From: Rehmannia glutinosa | Taxonomy: Eukaryota > Streptophyta > Magnoliopsida > Lamiales > Orobanchaceae | DNA: 64,000 bases | Assembly: GCA_016081115.2 (NCBI GenBank) | Contig: CM071935.1 | Location: forward strand, 23,478,653 to 23,542,652 | Direction: 5' to 3' | Part shown: in pieces, positions 9,665 to 20,930 of the stretch | How the letters are laid out: each line of letters opens with the position of its first letter | How positions within the stretch are numbered: position 1 is the stretch's first letter | The notes under the pieces: model-generated | Database searches by the model: none | Told to the model about the DNA's origin: nothing | Seen by the model: only the letters and a program-made list of their open reading frames with translations | Translations under genes and position numbers: made by a program

Positions 9665-11300
9665 GGTTTGTGGTGTGATTTTTGTTTTTGTTTGTTTTCT
9701 TAAAAACAAAATTACCTGATTTTACTTCGCAGCCACGCACGACCCGTTCGTGATTGAGGAATTGGAGATGTTGCTACGGCCCCACACACGAGCAGCCCGT
9801 GCGTTTAGAGCACGGCCCGTGCGGAGGAGACGCCCAAGAAGGGCGTGGGCCACGAACCGCCGCCACCCCCACAATAAATCAGGTCCAACCCACACAGGTT
9901 TATATTGAAATTCATTTAAGTTTAGGGGGAGAGATAGTTATTTTGATATGAAATGTGTGGATATATTAAAATAAAATTGTGCATTTTGTGTATTTTCATA
10001 TAGTTTCATGTAAAGCATTTTAGGTTGCATTTGCATTAGAAGCACGTTTACAGTTTTATTGTTTTCATAGATTTTAAGGAGTGAGTTGACCGTGTGCGAC
10101 GAGACTTGACGCTTATATTTTTGAAAAATTTGTATTGTTTTGATTGGGTGTTGAGTATGAGTTGATTGAGCCATGAATAGATGATATTGAGCATGTGGAT
10201 ATTGAAAACATGGTTTGATGCTTTTGAATTACGTACGTATTTGCAAGCCTGTGAGCTTTTGAGCCTTTACTGGTTTCACATTATGCGATCTTGTTGATGA
10301 TTTGAGTGTTTCATTCATGTTGTTAGAATTTTAGAACTTGCTCGTGGTATCTCTCAAAGGTCACATGTTGTATGTAAAATGTGAAAATGGTCAAAGGCCA
10401 TTTTTGTTAGCCCTTCAAGCCTTTTGCTTACCTAATGATGATATTGAAATCCCTAGTTAGCCAACTTGAGCCCATTGCCTAATTTTTGATAGCCACAATT
10501 CAAGCCTTAACTTGATAAATCTTTTACCCAAAACTTGAGTGTATAGCATTGAGTAAAGGGATTGAATAAGGGTGAATGGGTGAAATCAAAATTATTAGAA
10601 GATGGTGTTAGAGTTGGTTTATGGGAACAAAGAGGAAGAAAAGGAGGAGAAATAAAGTGTTGAAAACTCGTATAAATGTCGGGAAAAAAAATCGGCTTTG
10701 TAAATGAGTTTCATTTAAATGAACTTGGGGGCTAAGGATTGTAATTTGAGGTGATTCACAAAAGAAAGAAAGGAGATGGAGATAAGAGGAGTTGATGAAA
10801 ATGAGAGATGATTTGAGTAGCATATTGAGATTTAATGTAGATGGTTTATATGCTCACCGGTCTATACACTCGAGTTTGAGTCACTCTATCCATATTTTCC
10901 TACCCTAACCAAAGAACCTTCATTACAAAAGAAAAAAAATCCTTTTTGATTCACAAATTGCATACATTCTAGTGGCAGAGACATGAGACGAATTGCAAGC
11001 CTATGGTAATTTTGCGACATTGAATTGATTTGAGCGTAAACACGTCCTATATTCATTCGAGATGAAAGTATACACTTGATCTTTGAGAGACGTGATTCTT
11101 AGCATTTACCATGGTTTCCTTGATGTATGTTCTATGTTAGATGTTTGAGGCTTTGTTGATTCGTTGCTTGACACCTATGATGAACAATATGAATTTTATG
11201 GAGTTATTGTGCGTTCTACTTTTCATTACTCCCAGTCATGTTTTATCTTGTTTTTAAAAGCGTTGACCGGGACGGCCAACAATTTAAGTCTGGGGGTATT
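9665..11300 (+). other. Element B non-coding tail with two polypurine-tract-like motifs
   Basis: After the hairpin there is a GC-rich stretch with repeated cacg/cgtg palindromes (9730-9860). A PPT-like run (atttaagtttagggggaga) lies at about 9914-9932. Then come about 1.35 kb of AT-rich sequence with no usable ORF. The true PPT (aatttaagtctgggggta, 11281-11298) lies directly before the 3' LTR. I see no gene. Confidence 0.65.
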
Positions 11301-12726
11301 TGTCCACTTGGTTTTATACCATTGATTTGGGCTTCCTAGACTTGAGTTTTGTGTTGTTTTTGAGTATTTTCAGTCATTTGAGTAGTGAAGCCATGTTGAG
11401 AGCCAGTTATATTGAGTTTATAGTCATAGTAATGAATTGTGTATCAAAAGAAGTACAAACGAGCAAACAACGAGAGATTGATTTGAAGATGGGAGTGGAT
11501 ATGGAGATGATTCGAGTGGATATTGAGATTGAGATGATTCGAGTGGATATGGAAAGCTAAGAGATAGAGCTACAACTTTGATGAAGGAGTCAAAATCAAA
11601 TTCGATCGTGTTGGGCGCTAAAACCGGCAAAGGGCCGCAGCATGCCCGTCACCTAGCGCCGTAGCGCCCGACAGGGCTTTTCACCCCCAAAATTAAAGTC
11701 GGCGCCCATCCCGGGCGCCGCAGTGCCCCTGGGCGGAATTTCCTATGTTCCTCCACCTTTTTCTTGAACTTTTGAGGGGCTATAAAGGGAAGATGGGAGC
11801 CTTGATCTAGGGTAGGAAGGAAAGGTCGAATACACCCAAGAACACAAGATATACATCAACTTCATCAAGGAAGAACCAAGGGAAGAATCGGGTCGAATCG
11901 AAGCTTGAGGATTGAAGATCAATCGAGAGATTATCCATTTCCCTATGTTTTCTCATTCTTTGTGCTTTAATCTTTCATTTTAGCTTGTCATGGATATAAA
12001 CAATTTGTCTATGGGTTGTTTATTTGTAATGAGTAGCTAAACTTCTTGTGATTTCCGGGTTTTGGAAGTAGATTAATTGAACTCTTGTTGAATGTTTTAA
12101 TCTTAATTGAAGTTATTGTCTTGAAGCCTATTTGAGTACTTTGTTCTTATTCTTGTTTTATCATTTGGCCAATGATTTAGCATGTTTGATATATTGATTC
12201 ATAATTCGAGAGATGAGTTTCAATATTAGATCTTGAGTACTTGACATGAATATTTGCATAATCGAGAGGTTTGTGAATATTTGTGAGGATATATGATCTT
12301 TTGTGCATTTGGGAGTTGTGTATCTTATGTTGAGTAGAGATGCTAGCATAGATATTTCAATCTACACTTTATATACATCTCGAGAGGGAGGATAAAATAC
12401 CGTTGTGATCGTCTTATAGGCGTAGTGATAATAACTTTGACTTTGATTAAATCGGACAACAAGAGGAATATTAATTGAAACCATAACCCGGGAATCCATT
12501 TCATTCTCTTGATAATTCCACTATTCTTAGTATCTTGTGTTTTTGTGGTTAATCTTGTCTTTACTTCTACAACAATTATCAAATTTCGATCGTCTAAATA
12601 AAAATAAAACTATCTTAGTAAAATACTTAGCGCATAAATTTATTAGTCTCCGTGGAGACGACCTTGCTTACCCTATTCTATAAAATACACCGTACACTTG
12701 CGATGAGACTAAAAATAAGGCGAACA
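11301..12726 (+). repeat. Element B 3' LTR
   Basis: 1,426 bp, starting tgtccacttggttttatacc and ending ggcgaaca, directly followed by the TSD ttagt. It matches the 5' LTR with scattered substitutions, but is uninterrupted. The TATA box is at 11781. Confidence 0.9.
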
Positions 12727-12731
12727 TTAGT

Positions 12732-13254
12732 TATAGATTTTTTTTGTAAAAATCATATTCCCACATAGTTATAGAAAATTTAAAAGGTTTTGATTCCATA
12801 TATGAGATTTGGAGAATTATTCATTTACCTCTATTTTTCAATTAAGCATCAAACCTCTAAAATAAATATTTTTTGGTTTGTCTTATTAACTTTGAATGGT
12901 TGAAATTTTCTCTTGTACATGCTTCAATAAATTTGAAAATTTAGTTCAGTATGACACTAATATAATTTGAAAATTCAAAATATTTTAAGATTTAGAATAG
13001 AAAGAAGAAATATTTTTGAAGTGTTGAATATAAAAGGTCATTTGTCTTATAATTCAATAAATAAAAAATAAATAAACATCAAATTACTTAGTTTCCCATA
13101 AAATTTATTACGTCAAAAGTTAATTTAATTTAATATTTTGAGAAATATTCACGTTCAATTTTAATTTAATTATTTGTATTTAGTTTTATTTAACTAAATC
13201 GAGTTATTTGTTGATAAAATAGATTTAAGGTTCTCTAACAATATAATTACCCAA

Positions 13255-13308
<54 letters not shown>

Positions 13309-13523
13309 GAAATAAAAAGTCATAATATGTTATGGAACAAAATTTAAATTTTGAAACTAAAAACTTAGTAGCTATCACACATATATAATATATATATATA
13401 TTTCACATGAAAAAAAAAGTTAATTCCATCTTGAATATAAAAGTGAGTTTCTTTTAGTTAACACAAAATATGCCAATAAAATACTCTAACAAATAAAGTA
13501 ATGATCTCTAATATTTTCTTTAA
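12732..13523. other. AT-rich spacer without genes
   Basis: Old non-coding sequence between element B and the outer element E. The right arm of the degenerate direct repeat lies at about 13150-13370. It also holds the compound microsatellite listed separately. I see no coding frame or element ends in it. Confidence 0.6.
13254..13307. repeat. Compound microsatellite (AC)n(AT)n
   Basis: About 14 AC units run directly into about 13 AT units. A smaller TA-rich run follows near 13380-13402. Confidence 0.95.
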
Positions 13524-15933
13524 TCGATGTTGATCAAACACCGAACCCTATTGCATTATTCAATTCACCAGGCCGAAGCCTCCAAGTACCTTATTCCTCC
13601 GAGTGGCTCGACGACTCTTTAGTTGTGGGTTTATACCCAGAGTTCGTCATATTCCGGAATATACCAATACTACGACCCAAGTTCTGCCGCCGTCTTCGGT
13701 CCGACCAGAAAAATGGGAATAGACACATGTGTAGTCAAGCAAACACCAACAGGCGACCTGTTCGATTGATTGCCGAACTACACACGCCAAACAGGTTCAT
13801 CATAAGACTCGAGAAACCAATTTCAGTGACAATTAAACAAGAACGTAATGATAAACGATAATGGCAAAATATCAATGAATTGCAAACAGGGAAATGATGC
13901 ACATCATAATTGATTGCAAATGAAACGGCATAAAGTAAATAAAATATACTCCCACATGACACATCACAAGAATATAAATTTGAATCTTAATGACTACTAA
14001 CAGAATTTATCTATCTCGCATGTGGGAGGTTCTCTAATTCTTTTAAAAGTGATGATACTAAGTCGTTAATTCATCTTATCTTAACTAAGATTAATTCTTG
14101 TTTTCAAGGGTAATACAATATTTGCAAGTCTTTTAATAAATGTTCATTTATGATGATATTTAATCGAAGTTGGCAAAATGACGATCACGATTTATCATAA
14201 TGGAACTTTCATAAAAGTAAACACTTTAGCCTATTAGTCAAAAAAAATGTAATTTGATTTATTATTATGTGAATGTTCTTTAATATCATATCTAGAGAGA
14301 TTTTATAACAAAGTTTACTAAATTATTATAACTTATCAACGTTCAAATATGTCGAGTAACATGATTTTGCAATCATTTAAGAGATAATCTAATATTTTCA
14401 AAAAGTTCTCTATTGGAAGAATTTAAACTTGAATTCTAATTTTAGCAAACCAATTATATACAATATCATTATTATCTTTATTTTTATTTTTTATTTTTAT
14501 TTTTAACTCCAAATTTAGTCATTAATAGGCACTGCATTATTCAAAGATAAACCCCCTTTTTTATTTTTTTATTTTTGGACCGAATCATTAACCAAAAGGG
14601 TAATCTAATTCTTATGCAACTCAAATGCCTAAATCATCTAAATACGTTAGTCTGTAAATAATTTAATACAAATGGGTGGAGTCAATATCAAAACACTAAT
14701 CCTTATTTCTAATTTATAATCCCAATGTATTCTTTTTTTTATAAACAATATGATTAATAAATTTCATTTATGGTAAAATATACCCTTATTTTACGGTTTT
14801 ATCCAACACCTCTACATATCTCTATTCTTATTCAATATATAGGTTGTACAAATGCCCACATTTTTACAACCAAAATGCTGAAATGACCACACACGAAGGG
14901 AGTAGGGAATCAATTCAAACAATCCAAATACATGTCAGTGCAACATAATACAATTTCATGATTTTTTGTTTTTTCTCCAAATTTTAAACGATTAATTTCA
15001 AAATCTTATATTTTAATACCATTTAATATAAGATTAAGAAGTGAACAAACCCATTTAAATATTAATAATAATAAGTTTTAACCCACTTTTAGTAGATCTC
15101 CGTCGCCAAAGGGATTCGGCTACAAGCGGTGGAGGACGGCAGGCGGCGGCCGGTGACGGCATGGCAGCGGACAGCCGGAAAACAAAACAAAAAAAAAAAA
15201 AGAAAAACAGAGAGAGAAAGAGAAATAAAAGAAGAAATGAAGAAGAAAAAGAAAGGAAGAAATAATAAAAAAACCGGTGGACGGTGGTTGGCGGTGGTGC
15301 AAGGCGGTGGTGGTGGTAGTCGCAGAGAAAAAAATGTGAGAAAGAGAAGAAGAAGAAAGCAAGAAAAGAAAGAAAGAAAAAGGAAAAAAAACTGAATTTT
15401 GGTGTTGGCCGGCGGTGGCCGGTGGCCGGCGTGGCTGGGAGGAGAGAGGATAGGGAGAGGGTTGCACCCTTTAGTGTGTGTGTGTGAGTGTGTGTAGAAC
15501 GCTGAAAAATGAGGTTAGGTTAGGGTTTTGAGGTATTTAAATGTTTCCAAATGGGTAGACTTTTTGACTTTGGGTTGAGCTTGGTGTGGGCTTGGTTTTC
15601 AAATAAAATATCTGAAATTGGTTACATAATTTGGGCTTAGGTTTAGTTGAAATGCTGAAAATGTTAAGGTTTAGAATAATTTGGTTATGGGCTTGTTAGA
15701 ATAAAACAGTTTATAAATAAATTCTAAATTCCAACTAAAAAAAATAATCAATATAATTAATAAATAATAATATTCAATAATATATCTCACTAATAAATTA
15801 GAAAGTCATATATATTAAAAAATATATCTTAACTTAATAAATATTACTAAATTAAACCACATAAATGATTAAAAACATAATATAATAAGCATCTCAAATA
15901 ATTTTCTAGGTTTTGCGAATATGGGGTATCACA
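13524..15933 (-). repeat. Element E left LTR (3' LTR in element orientation), truncated
   Basis: Matches 19320-19644 and then 53504-56185. The crossover at aagaacgtaat|gataaacg is uninterrupted here, showing the pre-insertion state of the right LTR. On the minus strand it begins TGTGATACCCC. It includes an A/G-rich purine tract (15185-15400) beside a cggtggtggcggtgg run and gttagggttttgaggtattt. Frames seen in the purine tract are low-complexity and not genes. The outer ~1.25 kb present in the right LTR is missing. Confidence 0.8.
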
Positions 15934-15950
15934 TACTCCCCTCCTTCAAA
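15934..15950 (-). other. Polypurine tract of element E
   Basis: On the minus strand it reads ttgaaggaggggagta directly before the TGTGATACC LTR start. It is preceded by ttggggaccaaattat, the usual pol-end/PPT context of Tekay/Del-type chromoviruses. Confidence 0.75.
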
Positions 15951-18053
15951 TAATTTGGTCCCCAAATTCCCTTTCATCATAAGAAATTTGTAGATCTGAT
16001 AATTTCAATCTTAAAGTCTCAAGTCGTTATTTTCTTCTTTTCAAGCTTAACGTCTAATTGCCAAAAGGATTGGTTGTATAATGTATCCATACCTAGGTAT
16101 ATAACATATAAACAATTATCATGTTAAAGTTCCAAAAGATAAATTCCTAGATTCTATCATCGGTCTAAAAGTGGTCAGCTTGCCACTAGTGACTTTCGAG
16201 TTCCTAGGAGATCCATTAACATCCGATTCAAGTGTAAGTAATTCCAATCATACCCGATAATCAAATATAATTGTCATTTCAATCCTAATTGTAGCTTACT
16301 TTATAGTAATTCCATCTATTACCACGAATCTATAAGAAATAAAACTCAAACTCAAAAATTCAATATCATCTACTAACGGTAATCTAATCCGCAAGCCATG
16401 AACATATCTTGGTTTTGTCATGATTCCTCGATGGTAGCTTAGCATCTATAATTACCCAATTTGATGAATCATAACTTTGTCTTCTTCAGTATACCAAAAC
16501 TCAAACATCTCCATGATGTCATCCTAAATCACCAAATCTTTTCACATAATATGTTATCTCATCAGAAACTCCTTGTTAAATTAATCTGAATAGCCTATCA
16601 AATAAGTTCTTTTAGAGAACTACGAAATTAATTAAACCCAAAAGATGTGTTTCTCCAAAAATCAATCCTACTGTTAATTGACCTTACAATTCATATCATC
16701 TCGCGACTGAATTAAACTCTACATAAATCAATTACTTAATCGATTTATCATAACTTAATGCTCTTCAAATCATCAATTTGTTTTTAATAAATTTCCACGT
16801 GTGACTTAGAATGATTACTTCAATCGCAATATAACGACCTAAAAATTTCATTTCCGTCTATTGTTCAACCCAAATACCATCAATAAATTTAAACCTCTGA
16901 ATACTCAAAATAACTGAAACCTAATGGAATCCATCAAATAAATCGGCAAAAGATCACTTAATACATCTTACCATTGTATATATATAATATCCATAATCGT
17001 CCATCAATAATCCTCAAAGCGGTATTCAATGACTATACCCAAAAGACAAGTTGCTTATATAGATCAGTAATCACAATACTATTATGCATGTCACAACATA
17101 ATTGGAATCACCTATGAATTACTTAATCCCAATTTCAGTCGTAAGGTAAGGTTCCTGCTTATCACATAAGATAAAACAATAATCTAGTCGCCAACTGGAA
17201 TTTAATAGGTAACTGAGAAGAGATTAACCTGAATTATCACACACCTTATTCTTTTCAATATCTCTTTACTTGTTGAGAAATTGTTTCCTATCAGTCCTTT
17301 AGGCTTTAACTCCATTTCTCATTTCATTCATAAACTACAATTAACACTTATGTCAGTATAACATCAAGGTGATCAATTTAAAATGATATACCCTAGCTAC
17401 ACGCTCTATTAACCAATACACGAATGTTATGTCAAATTAATACTCCTCAAACAATCATTAGGATCCAAACCTAAAATCGATACTATTCACAACTTATCGA
17501 TATCCCAAGTTGGCAGTCAAGGAATTCATCCCCATAGATGTATCCCAGCTTGTTAATTCTTTATGAAACTTATAATCTAGACACCTCAGATCTCAATCAT
17601 AAACTAATAACAGTAGAAAAGTAATAAAACCTAAAAAGCAAACGAAAACATCACGATCTTGACAAGATGTGATGTCTACCTAGATTAGCATCTAGTTGCC
17701 ATACAGGTTGACTAAATACAAGATCCATAATTAGGTGCATAATTTATTTAACAATTTCGATACTATAACCTCAAAAGATAAATTGGTAGATTTATCTACT
17801 GTCTAAGCATCTGTCAACTTAACACCAGTGCCGTCATCAAATTCGTATGAAATCCATTGGTAATTCAATTCAAACCCAAGTAATTTCCATACTACTCGAT
17901 AATCAAATCTTAATTGTTGATTAAATCTTAGCAACATACTTATTTTAATTTAAACTTAACTAGAGTTTTAAGATCACCCACTAGTAATAATCTAATCCAC
18001 GAATAGAGAATCTTGTCCTGGGTTAGCTCAGGTGTAGTTTCTTTTACACCCAA
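15951..18053 (-). other. Element E internal region, non-coding
   Basis: About 2.1 kb of AT-rich sequence with no open frame of note on either strand. A degenerate internal direct repeat is visible: 16140-16290 and 17790-17930 share blocks such as the ccgataatcaaat / tcgataatcaaat region. No gag or pol motif can be read. Either the coding part was replaced or the element type is non-coding. Confidence 0.6.
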
Positions 18054-18065
18054 GCTCTGATACCA
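18054..18065 (-). other. Primer-binding site of element E (initiator tRNA-Met type)
   Basis: The minus strand reads TGGTATCAGAGC four bases after the LTR end CGTTACA (18070). This is the usual PBS of chromoviruses and many Copia elements, and it fixes the orientation of E. Confidence 0.8.
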
Positions 18066-18069
18066 TATC

Positions 18070-19644
18070 TGTAACGCCCCAAATTTAATAGACCAAAAAT
18101 AATCACAAATGTCTATGTTAACGAATAACATACTCCGAATATTTACTAACTTAAGCTCCACAAGCGTAATTGTCCAAAGGTACGATAATTTCAAACTTAT
18201 AATACTAACGGATCTAAGTCTACCAAAAAAAATACAAAGTAAACCCAATCATATAAACTAAGTATTATAAATATTACAAATGAAATCTTAATTTACAAAA
18301 ACTTTATAACGAGAAATAATACATCAAAGCAAATAGAAACCAAAACTAATGCAATTACGTTTTGAAATACTTATGGTAAAGAAAAAAAAGGCACAATACG
18401 AAATGGATTCTGCGTTACTCTTGCATCGGTGTCCGGGCTCAAATTCGCCGATCTCTGAAATTTTTTAAGAAAACGTGGGGTGAACTAAACGAGCTCAAAA
18501 TGGATAGGGAATGGGAATGCAAGAGTTTTTAATAAAAACTTGAAAGAAATTCTTTGAGTTAATAGTTTAATGAACAAAATGTTTCATGCATGCAAATGAA
18601 TGCAGAATTGTCAAAACTAATGTTAATTACAAAACCTACCAAATAAATCCACTACACAAGTAGGCAATATCATGAATAAGAATTATACACAAATGATATC
18701 GAAATGGAATACAAATTGTACAAACCTCACGATGTTCAGATTGATGCATCAAATACAATATTAGCACAAATACAGTAAAACAAATTACGGGATTCAAGTC
18801 AAATTTAAAATGGACAAGGTTTTATGTCCCATTTTAAAAACCAGCGAGATACACAAAATAACGTTGGGCCGATGTGGAATAAACACCGCACCCTAACATT
18901 CCAAGTCAAGCCTGATTTTAAAACGGACAAGGTTCTATGCCCCATTTTAAAACCAGTGAGATACACAAAATAAACGCAGGGTCGATGTTGATCAAACACC
19001 GAACCCTATTGCGTTCTCCAACTCACCAGGCTGAAGCCTCTCGGCTCCTTATTCCTCCCAAGTGGCTCGATGACTCTTAAGTTGTGGGTGTATACCCAAA
19101 GTTTGTCATATTCCGAAATGTACCAATACTACGACCCAAGTTTTGCCACCGTCTTCGGCCCGACCAGAAAAATGGGAATAGGCCCATGTGTAGTCGAGCA
19201 AACACCAACAGACGACCTATTCGATTGATTGTCCCGAACTACACACGCCAATTTTAAAATAGACAAGGTTTTATGCCCCATTTTGAAAACCATCGAGATA
19301 CACAAAATAAATACAGGGTCGATGTTGATCAAACACCGAACCCTATTGCATTCTCCAACTCACCAGGCCGAAGCCTCCAAGAACCTTATTCCTTCGAGTA
19401 GCTCGACGACTCTTTAGCTGTGGGTTTATACCCAGAGTTCGTCATATTCCTGAATATACCAATACTACGACCCAAGTTCTGCCACCGTCTCCGGTCTGAC
19501 CAGAAAAATAGGAATAGGCACATGTGTAGTCGAGCAAACACCAACAGGCAACCTGTTCGATTGATTGCCGAACTACACACGCCAAACGGGTTCATCATAA
19601 GACTCGGGAAACCAATTTATGTGACAATTAAACAAGAACGTAAT
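18070..19644 (-). repeat. Element E right LTR, first part (interrupted by element F)
   Basis: Begins on the plus strand with tgtaacgccccaaattt and runs to the gtaat at 19640-19644, which is also the TSD of element F. The second part is 53504-56185. No genes; it contains the 336-bp tandem repeat. Confidence 0.8.
18812..19640. repeat. Tandem repeat, 336-bp unit, inside element E LTR
   Basis: Units begin with ggacaaggttttatgcccc at 18812, 18925 and 19261. The first is shortened to 113 bp; the second is 336 bp; the third is cut by element F and would continue beyond 53504. Each full unit contains gatgttgatcaaacaccgaa and a gtcttcggcccgacc block. The left LTR keeps only part of one unit (13524-13850). 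Such LTR-embedded repeats can seed satellites. Confidence 0.8.
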
Positions 19645-20458
19645 TGGTTGCTCCCAAAAACGACCTCTCTTCGCCGATCACCTCCCAAGATGAAGTCCGC
19701 CGTGAAACCTGCATAAAGGGGGGCCGGAGGGGGGTTCCGGCGTACCCTCTCCGATGCTTAAGTCAGTATCTTGGAAAGGAAGTAAAGGCTAGAGAGAAAA
19801 AAAGCAATGTAACAATAAAAAAAATGAGATTAGGTTAGAATAAACCTGGGTTTGGGCCTTTTATACCTTAGCTAGGATTAGGGTTTCCGTAAAATCCGGG
19901 ATTCCATTACGATTCAGTGTCAGAGTCATCATTAGATTAGGATCGGATCTCTTCAAAACCCTAATTTTACGCCCGTAGAACCATAGCTCCGACCTGTTTC
20001 AGAACACGTCGGCCCATTGTATTGGTGCGAAACCCCCTTAAATCTCAAAGGCATCCTCAGTGCCTCATACATCTCTTGGGCCGAGCTGATCTCTTCCTCC
20101 GAAGCCATGTTAGACTACAATGGGTCAACAACATATCGGCTTAACCGTGCAGGGCTTTGATAGGTCGGCTTAACACAGCTGACCTTACACAGGTCAGCCT
20201 TATAAACATCCATACAACCACTTGTACTCGGGCCTTAACAGGTCGGCCGACCCAATATGACAAGCCTTCCACCTATTTATGGGCTCAGTAGGTCGGCCCA
20301 ATACTTATAAGCCTTAGATCAATCTCATGTTGCAAGCCTCCACAGATCGGCCCAATGCTTAATGCTTAACAGATCAGCCCAATATTATGGGCCTTACTAG
20401 ATCGGCCCAGTGCCATAGGCCTGGTCAGGTTGGCCCAGACCATCTTTTGCCCTTATCA
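19645..20458 (-). repeat. Element F left LTR (3' LTR in element orientation)
   Basis: 814 bp, plus-strand tggttgctcccaaaa to gcccttatca. On the minus strand it starts TGATAAGGGC and ends GAGCAACCA. A minus-strand TATA box (gtataaaagg) lies at about 19857-19866. Its right part repeats ggtcggc / gatcggccca many times. Confidence 0.9.
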
Positions 20459-20475
20459 ATTCCTCCCCCCAACCA
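20459..20475 (-). other. Polypurine tract of element F
   Basis: The minus strand reads GGTTGGGGGGAGGAAT immediately before the LTR start TGATAAGG. It primes plus-strand synthesis in this family. Confidence 0.85.
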
Positions 20476-20930
20476 TGGATTGATCTCCGCCTCAACCATA
20501 GTTGCTGACAGGCTGAGCTGACCTATTTTTAGGGTTTACGCCTTTCGAATTCCCGCCGGCTCTTGGCTTTCAAAATTCCTGCCACCTTTTGGCCTCTCGA
20601 GTACCTGACACATGGACACAATTGATGAGACGTCTTTTCAAATTTCTGACGCTTCATAAACCATTACATGCCCCCTCGGATACCGAGGCAACCCTTCGTC
20701 TCTTTCCTCTCTTAAAAAAGCCCTTTTTCTTCCTCATTCACTACCTTTGCAACTTCGAATTCCAGAGTTTTTCTCCCAATCAGATACGCCTTTCTTCTCC
20801 GGTGGAATTCTTCAAATTTCGGCAAGCTTCAAAAGCTTTTATGCTTCAGACCACTTTCTTTTTCAAATCACCCATCTTCATCCAGTAAGTAATCCTCATT
20901 CCTTTCGATTTTTTTTTTTTTTTCTTCAAC

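Larger units (their letters stand above)
6252..12726 (+). mobile_element. Element B: non-autonomous Athila-like LTR retrotransposon
   Basis: Complete element bounded by TG...CA LTRs and a perfect 5-bp target-site duplication ttagt (6247-6251 and 12727-12731). The order is 5' LTR, tRNA-Asp PBS, gag-derived pseudogene, a palindromic post-coding motif, a long non-coding tail, PPT and 3' LTR. No protease, RT or integrase is present, so mobility would have depended on an autonomous relative. The gag remnant and layout resemble element D. The internal region is only about 2.7 kb. Confidence 0.88.

Noticed and set aside
15129..15467. Long frames on both strands (Lys/Arg/Glu-rich or Phe/Ser-rich)
   Set aside because: They arise from A/G-rich low-complexity DNA in the LTR of E and recur, shifted, at 54673-54989.
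15510..15540. Telomere-like gttagggtttt
   Set aside because: Only one or two imperfect units, repeated only because the LTR is duplicated.
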